A stretch of 64,000 nucleotides of DNA from Stigonema ocellatum SAG 48.90 = DSM 106950 (GCA_016903675.1 JADQBA010000032.1:6425-70424), one strand, 5' to 3'; positions 35,401-45,439 are shown, numbered from the stretch's first letter. The notes: a model not told the origin generated them from the letters alone. Numbers and translations are program-made.

Positions 35401-38400
35401 AATAATCATCTCTAAAGACCGCTCAGCGCAAATTCCCACTAGCACCTCTGGTTCTACGCCTAGAGTCCTCAGATAGTGTGCCTGCTGGTTCGCTCGGCAA
35501 TTGAGTTCACCATAGGTGAGATGTAGAGAAGTTAGATGCAACTTCTCTACATCTTCAAAAACCACTGCCACAGCGTCAGGATTTTCTGCTACTCGATCCT
35601 CAAACAACTGATGAATACACGATGCATCCTGTGGGTAATTTACTTGAGTGTTATTCCATTCCACCAATAGCTGATATCGCTCACGCTCAGTCAGCAGTGG
35701 TAAGTCCAACAGACACTGCTCTGGATCAGCGACAATACCCTCAAGTAAAGTTTGAAAATGCCCCGCCATGCGCGAGATCGTGGCAGCATCAAACAAATCT
35801 GTGTTGTATTCAAACCAGCCTGTTAAACCGTTGGACGTCTCTGACAGTTGTAGAAACAAATCAAACTTCGCCGTTTTGTTATCAATTGTCATAAAGCTCG
35901 TCTTTAAGCCTGAAAGCTTTAAATCTTCACTTGGGGCGACATTCTGGAGGGCAAATACCACCTGAAATAATGGTTGGCGGCTGAGATTCCGCTCCGGCTG
36001 CAATTCTGCCACCAGTTTCTCGAAGGGTAGATCTTGGTGCGTGTAGGCTGCTAAGGCTACTTCCCGCACCCGCACTAGTAACTCTTTAAAACTAAGGGAG
36101 CCAGAAACACTGGTACGCAACACCACAGTGTTGACAAAAAACCCAATCAGCCCGGACACATTGGGCAGGTGGCGGTTGGCGATCGCAGATCCCACCGGAA
36201 TGTCTTCAGAATTGGTGTAGCGGCAGAGCAACGTCTGAAACGCTGCTAGCAATGTCATAAATAAGGTGACGCCTTCCTGCTGGGACAGAACCTTGAGCGC
36301 TGCGGTTAAGGTTGGGGGTAGGGAAAGAGGCTCAAGCGCCCCCTGATACGTTGGAACTAGTGGACGCGGACGGTCGGTGGGTAACTGTAGAACGGGAAGA
36401 TCCGCCAGTTGCTGCCCCCAGTAAGCTAGCTGTTTCTCTAATACCTTCTGCTGTAGCCATTGCCGCTGCCAGATAGCAAAGTCTGCATACTGGATTACTA
36501 ACTCTGGAAGCAGAGAAGGTTTGCCAGTAGAGAAATCTTCGTAGAGGGCTGTCAGTTCCTTATACAACACCCCCAAAGACCAATCGTCGCAAAGAATATG
36601 GTGCAGGTTGAGAAGCAGGAGATACTCCTGGTCATCTAGTTGCAATAAGGTAACTCGCAGCAGTGGTCCTTGGCTTAAGTTGAAAATCTGTTGACCTTCC
36701 TCGGTAGCTAACTGTTGAGCATAAGCTTCTCGCTCAATCCTGGGAAGTTCCTGGAGATTGACTACTGACAGCTTGAAATGAGGAGGATCGTGAATCACCT
36801 GAACTGGTTGCCCATCCACGGTTGCAAAGATAGTTCGCAGAGTTTCGTGACGCCGGATAATTTCATTAAAGCTCTTCTCTAGAGCGGCGAGATTGAGTGA
36901 ACCAGTCAGGCGAATGGCTTCTGTAACGTTGTAAGATGGATTTTCTGGCACCAATTGGTCGAGGAACCACAACCGCTCTTGGGCAAAAGAGAGAGGCATA
37001 GCGAAATTGCGGGAAGTGGGTTGAATAGAGGAAACTGGCAAGTTTTGGTTTTCTAAAAGCATTGTTTGGATGCTTTGGGCTAAACCAGCTACTGTAGGTC
37101 GGTCAAATAGTTCGCGGACGGGTAACTCTACTTGATAGGTATGGCGCACGCGGGAAATAATTTGAGTGGCTAAGAGGGAATGTCCGCCTAATTCCAAGAA
37201 GCTGTCGTTGATGCCAATTTGCTTCAAACCCAACACTTGGGACCAAATCTCTGCCAAGACTTCTTCAACGGGTGTGGAAGGTGCGACAAAATCTTCTTCC
37301 AGTTCGGGTCTGATATTGTCGGGTATCGGTAGCGCTTTGCGATCAACTTTGCCATTTGGTGTTAATGGTAAGGCATTCAGGAACACAAAGCTGGAGGGCA
37401 CCATATATTCGGGTAGTTTTTGCTTCAAGAAGCTACGCAAGTTCCTAAAGAGCGATCGCTGCAATTTGGACACAACATAAGCAACCAGCCGTTTATCGCC
37501 TGGAATGTCTTCCCGTGCAATAACCACAGCATTCTCAACAGCAGGATGCTGCCACAAAACTGTTTCTATTTCTCCTAGCTCAATTCGGAAGCCACGAATT
37601 TTAACTTGGTGATCGATGCGAACAACATACTCAATGTTACCGTCACTTAAGTAGCGAGCTAAGTCTCCTGTTTTGTACAGGCGAGCATTAGGTTCGTCGC
37701 TAAAAGGGTTAGGTATAAACCGCTCCGCAGTCAGATCAGGTCGGTTGAGGTACCCCCTAGCTAACCCAGCGCCTCCAATGTATATTTCTCCAGCAACGCC
37801 CATAGGAACCCTTTCCATTTGAGCATTTAAAAGATAAACTTGCGTGTTGGCAATGGGGCGACCAATGCACATAGAGCTTTTACCTAAGTCAACTTGACAC
37901 ATAGTTGACCAGACCGTGGTTTCTGTAGGACCGTACAGGTTCCATAGAGAAGCACAGCTTTTTAGGAGATGATTTGCAAGTTTTTGAGGCAGAGCTTCAC
38001 CACCACATAGTGCCTTTAATTGCTTACTCCCTTGCCATCCTGCTTTTAGAAGTAGTTGCCAGGTAGCTGGCGTGACTGACATCACCGTAGCACCAAATGC
38101 CAACAGTGTTCTTGCCAACTGCACCCCATCAGACGCCACTTCTCGGCTTACTATGACCACACAGGCACCCACAATCAGAGGCAAGAAAAGTTCGGCTGCT
38201 GCAATGTCAAAGATAATGGTGGTGACGGCAAGAAATCTATCTTGTTCTGTCATTCCCGGCGAAAGGCGTGTGGAGTTTAAGAAGTTGACCACAGCGCGAT
38301 GCGGAATTTGAACTCCTTTGGGCTTCCCAGTAGAGCCTGAGGTATAAATTGTATAAGCTAGGTTATCGGGAGTGACTTCACTAATGGGGTTTTCCTTGTT

Positions 38401-38856
38401 TTGTTGGGCAATAACTTCCCAGTCCCGATGCACACAGATGATGCGTATCTGAGATTTGGGAAGCGATTGTGTGAGATGCTGTTGGGTAAGCACCATGGGT
38501 ACTTGGGCATCCTCCAACACAAAGGTTAAGCGCTCCTGAGGATAAGCCGGATCTAGTGGGACGTATGCACCACCAGCTTTGAGGATAGCCAGCAGCCCTA
38601 CCACCATCTCCAAAGAGCGCTCCATATAGATTCCCACCAGCACCTCTGGTCCTACACCTAGAGATTGCAAATGGTTTGCTAGTTGATTGGCGCGGCAGTT
38701 CAGTTCATGGTAAGTTAGTTGCTGATTTTCAAAAATTATTGCAACGACATCAGGGTTGAGGGAAGCTCTTTCTGAGGAGACTCGCTCAACCTGAGATTGA
38801 AATAGCTCGTGGATACAGAAATCTTGATAACTCGGTTCTAGGGGGAAATTACTCAT
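32464..38856 (-). CDS. Two-module NRPS with terminal reductase, A-T-C-A-T-R
   Basis: The protein has 2130 residues. A1 about 17-510 (YTSGSTGKPKG 171-181); T1 with S560 in LELGGHS; C about 620-1060 (HHILCDD 752-758); A2 about 1081-1615 (YTSGSTGRPKG 1237-1247); T2 with S1669 in FELGGNS; R about 1745-2130 (TGATGFVG 1751-1758, then a GYTQSK Tyr/Lys pair). My reading of the A2 pocket, D-A-W-F-L-G-N-V-V, equals a known Leu code; A1, D-I-A-S-L-G-L-V-W, is close to a Gly-type code but altered. Known: this layout matches AusA, which releases a dipeptide aldehyde that cyclises to a pyrazinone. Inferred: X-leucinal or a derived pyrazinone. A2 has two repeat insertions (1103-1112, 1388-1420). No tailoring or transport genes are adjacent. 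Confidence 0.92.
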   Translation of the reverse strand: MSNFPLEPSYQDFCIHELFQSQVERVSSERASLNPDVVAIIFENQQLTYHELNCRANQLANHLQSLGVGPEVLVGIYMERSLEMVVGLLAILKAGGAYVPLDPAYPQERLTFVLEDAQVPMVLTQQHLTQSLPKSQIRIICVHRDWEVIAQQNKENPISEVTPDNLAYTIYTSGSTGKPKGVQIPHRAVVNFLNSTRLSPGMTEQDRFLAVTTIIFDIAAAELFLPLIVGACVVIVSREVASDGVQLARTLLAFGATVMSVTPATWQLLLKAGWQGSKQLKALCGGEALPQKLANHLLKSCASLWNLYGPTETTVWSTMCQVDLGKSSMCIGRPIANTQVYLLNAQMERVPMGVAGEIYIGGAGLARGYLNRPDLTAERFIPNPFSDEPNARLYKTGDLARYLSDGNIEYVVRIDHQVKIRGFRIELGEIETVLWQHPAVENAVVIAREDIPGDKRLVAYVVSKLQRSLFRNLRSFLKQKLPEYMVPSSFVFLNALPLTPNGKVDRKALPIPDNIRPELEEDFVAPSTPVEEVLAEIWSQVLGLKQIGINDSFLELGGHSLLATQIISRVRHTYQVELPVRELFDRPTVAGLAQSIQTMLLENQNLPVSSIQPTSRNFAMPLSFAQERLWFLDQLVPENPSYNVTEAIRLTGSLNLAALEKSFNEIIRRHETLRTIFATVDGQPVQVIHDPPHFKLSVVNLQELPRIEREAYAQQLATEEGQQIFNLSQGPLLRVTLLQLDDQEYLLLLNLHHILCDDWSLGVLYKELTALYEDFSTGKPSLLPELVIQYADFAIWQRQWLQQKVLEKQLAYWGQQLADLPVLQLPTDRPRPLVPTYQGALEPLSLPPTLTAALKVLSQQEGVTLFMTLLAAFQTLLCRYTNSEDIPVGSAIANRHLPNVSGLIGFFVNTVVLRTSVSGSLSFKELLVRVREVALAAYTHQDLPFEKLVAELQPERNLSRQPLFQVVFALQNVAPSEDLKLSGLKTSFMTIDNKTAKFDLFLQLSETSNGLTGWFEYNTDLFDAATISRMAGHFQTLLEGIVADPEQCLLDLPLLTERERYQLLVEWNNTQVNYPQDASCIHQLFEDRVAENPDAVAVVFEDVEKLHLTSLHLTYGELNCRANQQAHYLRTLGVEPEVLVGICAERSLEMIIGILGILKAGGAYVPLDPAYPKERLAFMLEDANVLVLLTQEQWVERFPSHKSQIICLDNNWEFLAQENEDNPNIDLTANNLAYVIYTSGSTGRPKGVRIEHRGLLNLTYWHQRTFAVSPLDRATQIAGVAFDACVWEIWPYLTAGASIHINTAETLRLPEQLRNWLVSTAITISFLPTPIADQVLLLEWPNNAALRILLTGGDKLLQYPSASHLFQVVNNYGPTENTVVTTSGVVPVKNQTAVPTTGRQSQPLGRLPDHSTGSRCLANVVPAIGRPIANTQVYILDQHLQLVPIGVSGEIYVSGAGLARDYLNQPNLTSERFIPNHFSNKPGERLYKTGDLARYLSDGNIEFLGRIDQQVKLRGFRIELNEIEVVLRQHPAVHMAAIADREDIPGQKQLVAYVVQNPQYKRTPDAAADSEPQLAQNLIPEMRRFLQEKLPDYMVLSAFVLLDALPMTPNGKLDRSALPAPKSTRTQLEEDFVAYRTLVEKQIVTQWMKVLGIENIGINENFFELGGNSLKAAQLIAYIRETFSVELPVRCLFEKPTVEGLAQSIQTLHQEGISAITSVIDFKAEAVLPPEIFPQGTPIDDLNEPRHIFLTGATGFVGAFLLHELLEQTQAKIYCLVRSPNENEGAKRLQKTLEQYLLWNPNQSSKIIPTIGDLEQPLLGLSAEQFERLALQIDTIYHNGAQVNFAKPYSTIKAANVGGTQEVLRLACMGKVKPVHYISTGGIYGPISYFTGIEVIKEEDDIDIAEDYLCMDIGYTQSKWVAEKIVHIAKSRKLPVSIYRLGLVMGDTRTGIGNTADYVSRMIKGCIQLGSYPNLVAQKQELVSVDFVTKAIVHLSNQKKSLGKAFHLVPPPSQNIDFINFFELISSFGYELKKVPYTQWKNELIKQTQQSQDNALYPLVPMLAEQVYQDSLSIAELYQNTPEFDCKNTLDGLAGTSIVCPPMDDKLLETYFSYFIRSGFLASPYQNYEF

Positions 38857-38882
38857 TTTTTTTGCTGCCTTTGTGAAGTGAC

Positions 38883-39122
38883 GGAATAATTCGTAATTCG
38901 TAATTAAAAATTACTGAATAATGAATGAATTAATTAATAATTAATTGAGGGACAGAGCAACTAATTTTAATTATTAATTTGGAAAAAATGCGTTTGCAAA
39001 GCATCTCGTAGAGAAGCATTCTTACTACAAGACCTTGCATTTATGCATGGGGTAATAATTACGAATTACGGTCTACTTACTCGGGGAGACGCGATCATGC
39101 GAACGAGCGTCACTACGAATTA
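38883..39122. mobile_element. MITE-like element, family C, with internal insertion
   Basis: The left end gaataattcgtaattcgtaa, cagagcaact and gcatttatgcatggggtaat blocks match the other copies. The right end is split: aattacgaattacg at about 39057 is followed by a segment with ggagacgcgatca and then a second acgaattacg at about 39113-39122. It lies 26 bp upstream of the NRPS start, so it may affect NRPS transcription. Confidence 0.55.
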
Positions 39123-39177
39123 CGATCTCTTAGATAGCGACAAGGCTTGCTAAGTCAAAGCTGATAGAAATGAAGCT

Positions 39178-39400
39178 AGGACCTACCCATTGACAGAGAG
39201 AATCAACTGTGCATCATCTCTCGTTACAAGGCTCTGCCTTGTAATGCTCTTGTAGGAGGCTCTGCCTCCTGGGTTAACGGAGGCAGAGCCTCCTTGATCT
39301 CATTCCCAGGCAGAGCCTGGGAACGAGGCAGGGCAAGAGTTTTAGGTTAATAAGCTTGGTATTCACATACAAGGCTCAATTTGTAAAGTGCGTAAGTCGT
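39178..39400. mobile_element. MITE-like element, family A, copy 3
   Basis: Ends are aggacctacccattgacag and gtaaagtgcgtaagtcgt, with the ggctctgcct / aggcagagcc palindromes inside. This copy is slightly diverged at both tips. Confidence 0.6.
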
Positions 39401-39976
39401 AGAAGCTTCATTTAAAAACTCAAGTTAAGTAGAACATGTTGTCACTATAAAGCAGTTGTAAAGCAATTGTAAAGTTTGTAGTTGCGCTTTAGCGCTAAAG
39501 CGCAACTACGAACCATTGAATTTATCAGTAATTACAAAAGTCTGTATGAAAAATATTTTACTAATTAATTTCTGTATAATTACTCAAATTCCATACTGTA
39601 GAGGCTTTACCCAGGAGGGATAAAAGAACAAGAAAAACCTTTTCCCGACCAGAAATAAAGAACATATTTAATTACGTAGAAAGAAAAATAATATTTTTAT
39701 GACACTTCGTGCGATAAATATCAGCATCCATGTTTAAAACCCCTATTTTTAAATATGGGGTTCCCTTTCCCCATCTTCCTTCATAATTTTGTTTTATAGT
39801 GTTGCTTGCTACGTTAGAAAAATTACACGTTAAAAATTATTAAGAGCAACCCACAGGCGGCGCACCACCCGCTACGAATGAAAGAAACACTGTCTTTTCC
39901 CCCTCTTCCCCCTAATCCCCAGAGGGGGCCCCGAGTTCCCCCACTCCCCACTCCCCACTCCCTACTCCCTACACCC
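39401..39976. other. Intergenic region downstream of the hybrid kinase gene
   Basis: No gene is supported. A 34-bp palindrome built on tttagcgctaaagcg lies at about 39478-39511. A possible terminator, aacccc with ggggtt around an AT-rich loop, lies at about 39737-39762. A shared segment (ggcgcaccacccg, then agggggccccgagttc) at about 39855-39945 is also present at 56295-56380. The last bases are heptamer repeats that run up to the kinase stop. Confidence 0.5.
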
Positions 39977-42900
39977 CTATGTTTCTTGAGGAATCTTAAT
40001 GACAAATGTTGCTCCCTGTCCTGGTGCTGAAATACAGGTCAGTTCACCCCCATGTTGTTCTACTACAATCTGGTAGCTAATTGCTAACCCCATGCCAGTG
40101 CCTGATCCCACAGGTTTGGTAGTGAAGAAGGGGTCAAAAACTCTTTGCTTTACTTCCTCGCTCATCCCAATACCATTGTCCACAATTTGAATTTCTACCT
40201 GATTTCCGTCCAACAGACAAGTGCGAACCCAAATAGACGGCGAGAAGCTCACATTTCCTCCCGTGTGCTGCTTGCTGGCCTCTTTCAAGGATTCAATAGC
40301 ATTTACCAACAAATTCATAAACACTTGGTTCAGTTGTCCGGCGCGGCATTTTACCAATGGCAGGGAGCCATAATCTTTAATCAGGTCAATCACACCATGA
40401 TCCAACTGAAGTCGATTGTGCAACAACAATAGAGTGCTATCGATGCCTTCATGGATATCCACGGGTTTCATATCCGCCTCATCTAAGCGGGAGAAGTTTC
40501 GCAGTGACAAAACGATTTGACTGATACGGTTGGCTCCCATTTGCATCGAATCTAGCACTTTGGGAATATCTGAGATTAAGAATTCTAAATCGATATTCTT
40601 TGCCTCAGCTTGAATCTCTGGCGTTGGATTGGGGTATTGCTGCTGGTAGAGGTGCAGCAATCTCAACAAGTCTTGGAAATAATTATTTGTGTGGGTAAGA
40701 TTGCCATAGATAAAACTAACAGGGTTGTTAATTTCGTGAGCAACACCTGCCACTAGCTGCCCTAGACTGGACATTTTTTCCGTTTGAATCAGTTGAGTCT
40801 GGGTTTGCTTTAGTTCTAGGAGGGTTTTTTCCAACTGAGTGGCTTGTTCTTCCAGTCGCGTATTTTTTTCTTTTAATTCCTGAGTTCGCTCCTCTACTTT
40901 TACTTCTAGAATTCTGCTAGAGTTTTCTAACTCTTCCTTAGCTCGTTTTAGCTTTTCAGTATTATCTTCCAGATTTGTATAAAGAAGTGCATTTGTTAAT
41001 GAAATTGCTATTTGTGAAGATAAAATTCTTAAAATTTCCACTCGTTCAATAGTAAATGCACCTGCAACCAAAATATTCTCTAAGTATAAAATACCGATAA
41101 GTTTTCCTTGATTGATAATCGGCATACACAAAACCGATTTTGGTTGTAATTTGACTATATAAGGGTCGTTAGCAAATCTTCCTTCACGATTGGCATCATT
41201 TAAAAGCACATCTTCTTGAGTTCTCATGACATAATTGATAAGAGACAAAGGCACCAGAGGCTTACCATGGGATGCTTCTATAGTTTCAATTGGAGCCGAT
41301 GACCACAGCACAACCTCATATGGTTCCATAGTACCAGTTGCTTCTAGCAGCAACTGTTCATCCTTTTTTAGGATCAGGCAGCTGGCGGTTGCCCCAGCAT
41401 TCTCCATCACAATTTTTAGTAATTTCTCCAGTAATTTATCTAAAATGATTTCACTAGCAAGAGCAACGGATGCTTTCACAATTGTTGTCAAGTCTAGGAT
41501 TTCTGCATTCTCACCACTGGTAGAGGCAGTGGTGCTGGGAACCGGCTCTACACTTGTTGCAAGTGTGGAAATTTGGGAAAGTAACTGTGGATGCATTAAT
41601 TCCAAATCTCTGACTTTTGCTGTTGCTCCCCAGTTACTATATCCGTAGTAAGATTCAGTCATATAAAGCCGAGCTATTTTTTCTCTACCGAGTGAGAGAT
41701 AAAACTCCGCTGCTAGTTCATTTGCTAGGGCTTCTTCCTGGATATATCCCTGTGTTCGGGCATTTTGAATTGCGCGATCGTAATACTCCATTGCTTCTCC
41801 AATATGTCCCAAAATACGCGCTTTTTCTGCCTGCACCAGATCGTACTTATGTAGATAATTGGCAGGAGCATACTCTGCCCATCGCTGCATTTTGGACTGA
41901 TTCTCCTCTACTTGCTTGAGGTATTTTCTTTGTTCACTGGTTTCTACCTGGGTATAGAGAGCGAGAAGAGCCAGAGAATAGTAGAAGTTGTGTAGAGCAA
42001 GAGTATTCGCTCCCATCATAGCTTCTGCGTGTTCGGCTGCTCTATATGCGTTGACGACAGCTTGCTTATAATTTTTGAAAAGATACAGGAGAATAGTTTT
42101 GGCGAGATAAGTGTTAAAAAGCAAAACGAGGTTATTGGATTTGATGAAAATTGGCAGCATTTTTAATTCATTAAAAATGCTGCCAATGAAAATCTCTTTA
42201 TCTTGTGAATCATCTATTAAAATTAATGTTAATTGTTGCGATATTTTGACACAATTTATAGGGTAATCCAATTTTAACTTCAATAATAAATCAAGGTACT
42301 GCTGCTGCAGCTGAACGACAGCTTCTAGTCGCTCTCCCATCAAAAACACATTACTGCAATGGGCAATAACACAATAGCCAACAAATTCTATATCTCCTGT
42401 TTCAATCCCACTTTGAAGACCTTCCTGTAACGGTGCAATGGTTTCTCTAATATGATCTTTCCAGGGTCTGATAAAGGCATTAAACAAATCATATACTTTA
42501 CATTTAAACTCTCTGGCGTTAAATTTATCTAACAGCTTTAAAGCCAGTTTGCCAAGGGAATATCCAGTATCTATGTCACCTAATACTACACATAGGATGA
42601 AGCCATACTGAGCATACACGTAAGCAGCTAGAGCTGAATGACCGTGTTGAATACAGAAATTGACCTGGGTCAGGATAATTTGTGGAAAAATCTCAGGCTT
42701 CGTCAGAAAAGCGATAGAAGAAAAACTCATAAGGAGTCGCAAAGTACCTAGCTGATACGGATCTGTCATAATAGGAAGATTTTCTAAGTCTTCAATTTGG
42801 GGTAAGGCAAATAGCGCACTGCGTTCGCTAGGTAAACTTGCCAGAGAGATATTCAGCTGCTTCAGTGCAGAGAATCCGGTATCCATAGCTTTGCTCATCT

Positions 42901-45439
42901 GATTTTGAGCCATATAAAATTGAATTTGTAGCTCATATACCTTCACTCGGTGTAGCAAATTGGTAGATTGTCGTAGAACAACGTCAGCTAGAGTAGCGGC
43001 TTGCGCAAAGTTGGCATTTAAGTATTCAGCTTCCACAGCTTCTAAATAAAGAGACACTGTCAATTCATATTGGCTTTGCCAGGTATTTTCTGGCAGAATT
43101 TCTAAACCTACCGTTAAATACTTAACAGCATGTTCATAAGCATTTGCTGCCTTTGCTTTTCGTCCTGCTATCAGATTTAATTGAGCTAGCTTTTCTCGTT
43201 CAGACTGACTGATAATTAACTCTATACTCCTATTCAGATGGTTAAGAATCTCAAAAATATTTTCTTTGGTTCCTTCTAAATTGGTATTCTTTAGCATCAG
43301 TTGACCAATTTTTAAGTGAACTGCTTTTTTATGGTTTCCTGGAATGAGACTATAAGCTGCTTGCTGCACTCGGTCATGCACAAACTGGTACTCAACCCTT
43401 AACTCTTTACCCAAACCAGCGAATGCTACATCTGGCTCATCAAATAGAAAACTTTTGTAGGCATTGCTCAGGGGTAGAATCAAACCTGATTGAAGCGCTT
43501 CCCAAAGGTCTTCGGCTGTAGCTGAGAGAGGTTTTTCATTAATTATAGAGAGGATATCTAAACTAAATGTATTCCCAATACAGGCAGCTATTGTTAACAA
43601 ATTCTGCGTATTCTCAGAAAGATTTTGAATTTTGCTGACCATCAACTCAACAACATTATCGGTAATTCCTATGTTTTGAAGAAGCTCTATATCCCATTGC
43701 CAGCAACCAGCACTTACGTCGTATGATAAAAGCTTTTTCTGGTAAAGGGATGCGAGCATCTGCGTCAAGAAGAAGGGATTTCCATTTGTCTTATTGAACA
43801 ATAGCTCCGCCAGAGGTTTAGTTCTTTCTTGTTTGCAGTGAAGCGTATCAGTAATTAATTCGTTGACACAACCAATATCTAAAGCTTGCAGAGTAATTGT
43901 AGTTACCAAAACACCAGTTTTTTGAAGTTTATCCAAAGTTCCTATCAACGGATGAGTCGGACTAACTTCATTATCACGGTATGCTCCAATCAGTAACAGG
44001 CATTGGCTATCAGCACATGCCAAGAGATGGAGCAATTTTAAGGAGGCTGAATCAGCCCATTGTAAATCATCTAGGAATAGAACAAGCGGATGTTCTTTTT
44101 TGGTAAAAACGCCAATAAATTTCTGAAAAACTAAGTTAAACCGATTTTGGGATTCTGTAGGTTCTAATTGAGGAACAGGAGGCTGTTCACCAATTAAAAA
44201 CTCTACCTCTGGAATGACATCAATAATTATATGAGCATTGGGTTCAATAGCCTCTAATATTTTATCTTTCCATTTTTTTATCTGTGCTTCACTTTCGGTT
44301 AATAGCTGTCGAATTAATTCCTGAAAAGACTGAATCAGCGATTCATAAGGAATATTTCGTTTAAATTGGTCAAATTTCCCAGCTATAAAATAACCTCTTT
44401 TCTGTATAATTGGTTTATGAATTTCATTGACCAATGCTGATTTGCCAATACCTGAATAACCAGTAATGAGTACGATATCGGTTATACCTTGACTAACCCG
44501 CTCAAAGGCAGTCATTAAGTTATGAATCTCCTGTTCTCGACAATAAAGTTTTTGCGGGATTTGAAACTTTGCTGATACATCGTGTTGAGCAAGAAGAAAG
44601 TTTTTAATTTCACCATCAGCTTGTAACTGAGTGAGACAGGCTTTTAGATCCATTTTGATTCCGTAGGCGCTTTGATATCTTTCCTCAGCAGTTTTGGCTA
44701 ATAATTTCATTACGATGTTAGACACTGCATTCGGAATGCCTGGTTTTAATTTATAGAGCGGAATCGGCTGTTTGGCAATATGACAGTGAACCAACTCTAT
44801 GGGATCTGTGGTAGGAAAAGGCAATTCACCGAGGAGGATTTCATAAAAAGTGACACCAAGAGAGTAAAAATCAGTGCGATAATCAATTGCCCGATTCATC
44901 CTACCAGTTTGCTCTGGTGACATATAGGCTAATGTCCCTTCCAGAAAATTAGGACTGCTGATGATCTGGTTTTCACTCTCAAGAAGTGATGCTATAGAAA
45001 AATCGGTAATTTTTAATAGTCCAGTTTTAGGATTTAAAATAATATTTTCAGGTTTAATATCTTTATGAATAATGTTATTATTATGCAAATCCCCTAATAT
45101 ATCACAAATTTTTATAGCTAAAATCAGAAAATACTCTAAGTTTATCTCACCAAATTTAAGAGTTTGATTTATATTTTTTCCTCCAAAATCTTCCATTATT
45201 AAAGCTAAACCATTATTATATTTTTCTAGTTTATAAGGTTTGACAATACCTTCTAAATCAAGATTTTTAGCTATTTCGTATTCGTGCTTAAATTTTGCTA
45301 ACTCCTTGAAAGGAGGATAATCTGCTTTCAAGATTTTGATAATAACTGCCTCTGTTCGTTCACTCTGACCCCGATAAACGACAATTTTTAAAGTTTCGTA
45401 AATTTTTTCTTGAATTTCGTAACTAATTATATTGGTCAT
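39977..45439 (-). CDS. Giant hybrid Ser/Thr-His kinase: STK, AAA ATPase, repeat region, GAF, histidine kinase
   Basis: The protein has 1820 residues. Residues about 1-265 are a Hanks-type kinase (HKDIKPEN 125-132, DFS 146-148, YMSPEQ 172-177; no clear glycine loop). About 300-650 are an AAA/ORC-like ATPase (Walker A GYSGIGKS 327-334, Walker B LVLFLDDLQWAD). About 700-1270 are helical TPR-like repeats. About 1320-1480 are a GAF domain. After a coiled coil, the histidine kinase has its H-box at about H1568 (GVAHEINNP), N-box NLLVNAIES, DNGIGM and GTGMGLAIS. There is no receiver domain. Related HstK proteins occur in Nostocales. The input signal and partner regulator are unknown; no response regulator is adjacent. 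Confidence 0.93.
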   Translation of the reverse strand: MTNIISYEIQEKIYETLKIVVYRGQSERTEAVIIKILKADYPPFKELAKFKHEYEIAKNLDLEGIVKPYKLEKYNNGLALIMEDFGGKNINQTLKFGEINLEYFLILAIKICDILGDLHNNNIIHKDIKPENIILNPKTGLLKITDFSIASLLESENQIISSPNFLEGTLAYMSPEQTGRMNRAIDYRTDFYSLGVTFYEILLGELPFPTTDPIELVHCHIAKQPIPLYKLKPGIPNAVSNIVMKLLAKTAEERYQSAYGIKMDLKACLTQLQADGEIKNFLLAQHDVSAKFQIPQKLYCREQEIHNLMTAFERVSQGITDIVLITGYSGIGKSALVNEIHKPIIQKRGYFIAGKFDQFKRNIPYESLIQSFQELIRQLLTESEAQIKKWKDKILEAIEPNAHIIIDVIPEVEFLIGEQPPVPQLEPTESQNRFNLVFQKFIGVFTKKEHPLVLFLDDLQWADSASLKLLHLLACADSQCLLLIGAYRDNEVSPTHPLIGTLDKLQKTGVLVTTITLQALDIGCVNELITDTLHCKQERTKPLAELLFNKTNGNPFFLTQMLASLYQKKLLSYDVSAGCWQWDIELLQNIGITDNVVELMVSKIQNLSENTQNLLTIAACIGNTFSLDILSIINEKPLSATAEDLWEALQSGLILPLSNAYKSFLFDEPDVAFAGLGKELRVEYQFVHDRVQQAAYSLIPGNHKKAVHLKIGQLMLKNTNLEGTKENIFEILNHLNRSIELIISQSEREKLAQLNLIAGRKAKAANAYEHAVKYLTVGLEILPENTWQSQYELTVSLYLEAVEAEYLNANFAQAATLADVVLRQSTNLLHRVKVYELQIQFYMAQNQMSKAMDTGFSALKQLNISLASLPSERSALFALPQIEDLENLPIMTDPYQLGTLRLLMSFSSIAFLTKPEIFPQIILTQVNFCIQHGHSALAAYVYAQYGFILCVVLGDIDTGYSLGKLALKLLDKFNAREFKCKVYDLFNAFIRPWKDHIRETIAPLQEGLQSGIETGDIEFVGYCVIAHCSNVFLMGERLEAVVQLQQQYLDLLLKLKLDYPINCVKISQQLTLILIDDSQDKEIFIGSIFNELKMLPIFIKSNNLVLLFNTYLAKTILLYLFKNYKQAVVNAYRAAEHAEAMMGANTLALHNFYYSLALLALYTQVETSEQRKYLKQVEENQSKMQRWAEYAPANYLHKYDLVQAEKARILGHIGEAMEYYDRAIQNARTQGYIQEEALANELAAEFYLSLGREKIARLYMTESYYGYSNWGATAKVRDLELMHPQLLSQISTLATSVEPVPSTTASTSGENAEILDLTTIVKASVALASEIILDKLLEKLLKIVMENAGATASCLILKKDEQLLLEATGTMEPYEVVLWSSAPIETIEASHGKPLVPLSLINYVMRTQEDVLLNDANREGRFANDPYIVKLQPKSVLCMPIINQGKLIGILYLENILVAGAFTIERVEILRILSSQIAISLTNALLYTNLEDNTEKLKRAKEELENSSRILEVKVEERTQELKEKNTRLEEQATQLEKTLLELKQTQTQLIQTEKMSSLGQLVAGVAHEINNPVSFIYGNLTHTNNYFQDLLRLLHLYQQQYPNPTPEIQAEAKNIDLEFLISDIPKVLDSMQMGANRISQIVLSLRNFSRLDEADMKPVDIHEGIDSTLLLLHNRLQLDHGVIDLIKDYGSLPLVKCRAGQLNQVFMNLLVNAIESLKEASKQHTGGNVSFSPSIWVRTCLLDGNQVEIQIVDNGIGMSEEVKQRVFDPFFTTKPVGSGTGMGLAISYQIVVEQHGGELTCISAPGQGATFVIKIPQET

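Noticed and set aside
40145..40432. Plus-strand open frame opposite the histidine kinase domain
   Set aside because: It lies wholly within a long conserved gene on the other strand and has no family signature.
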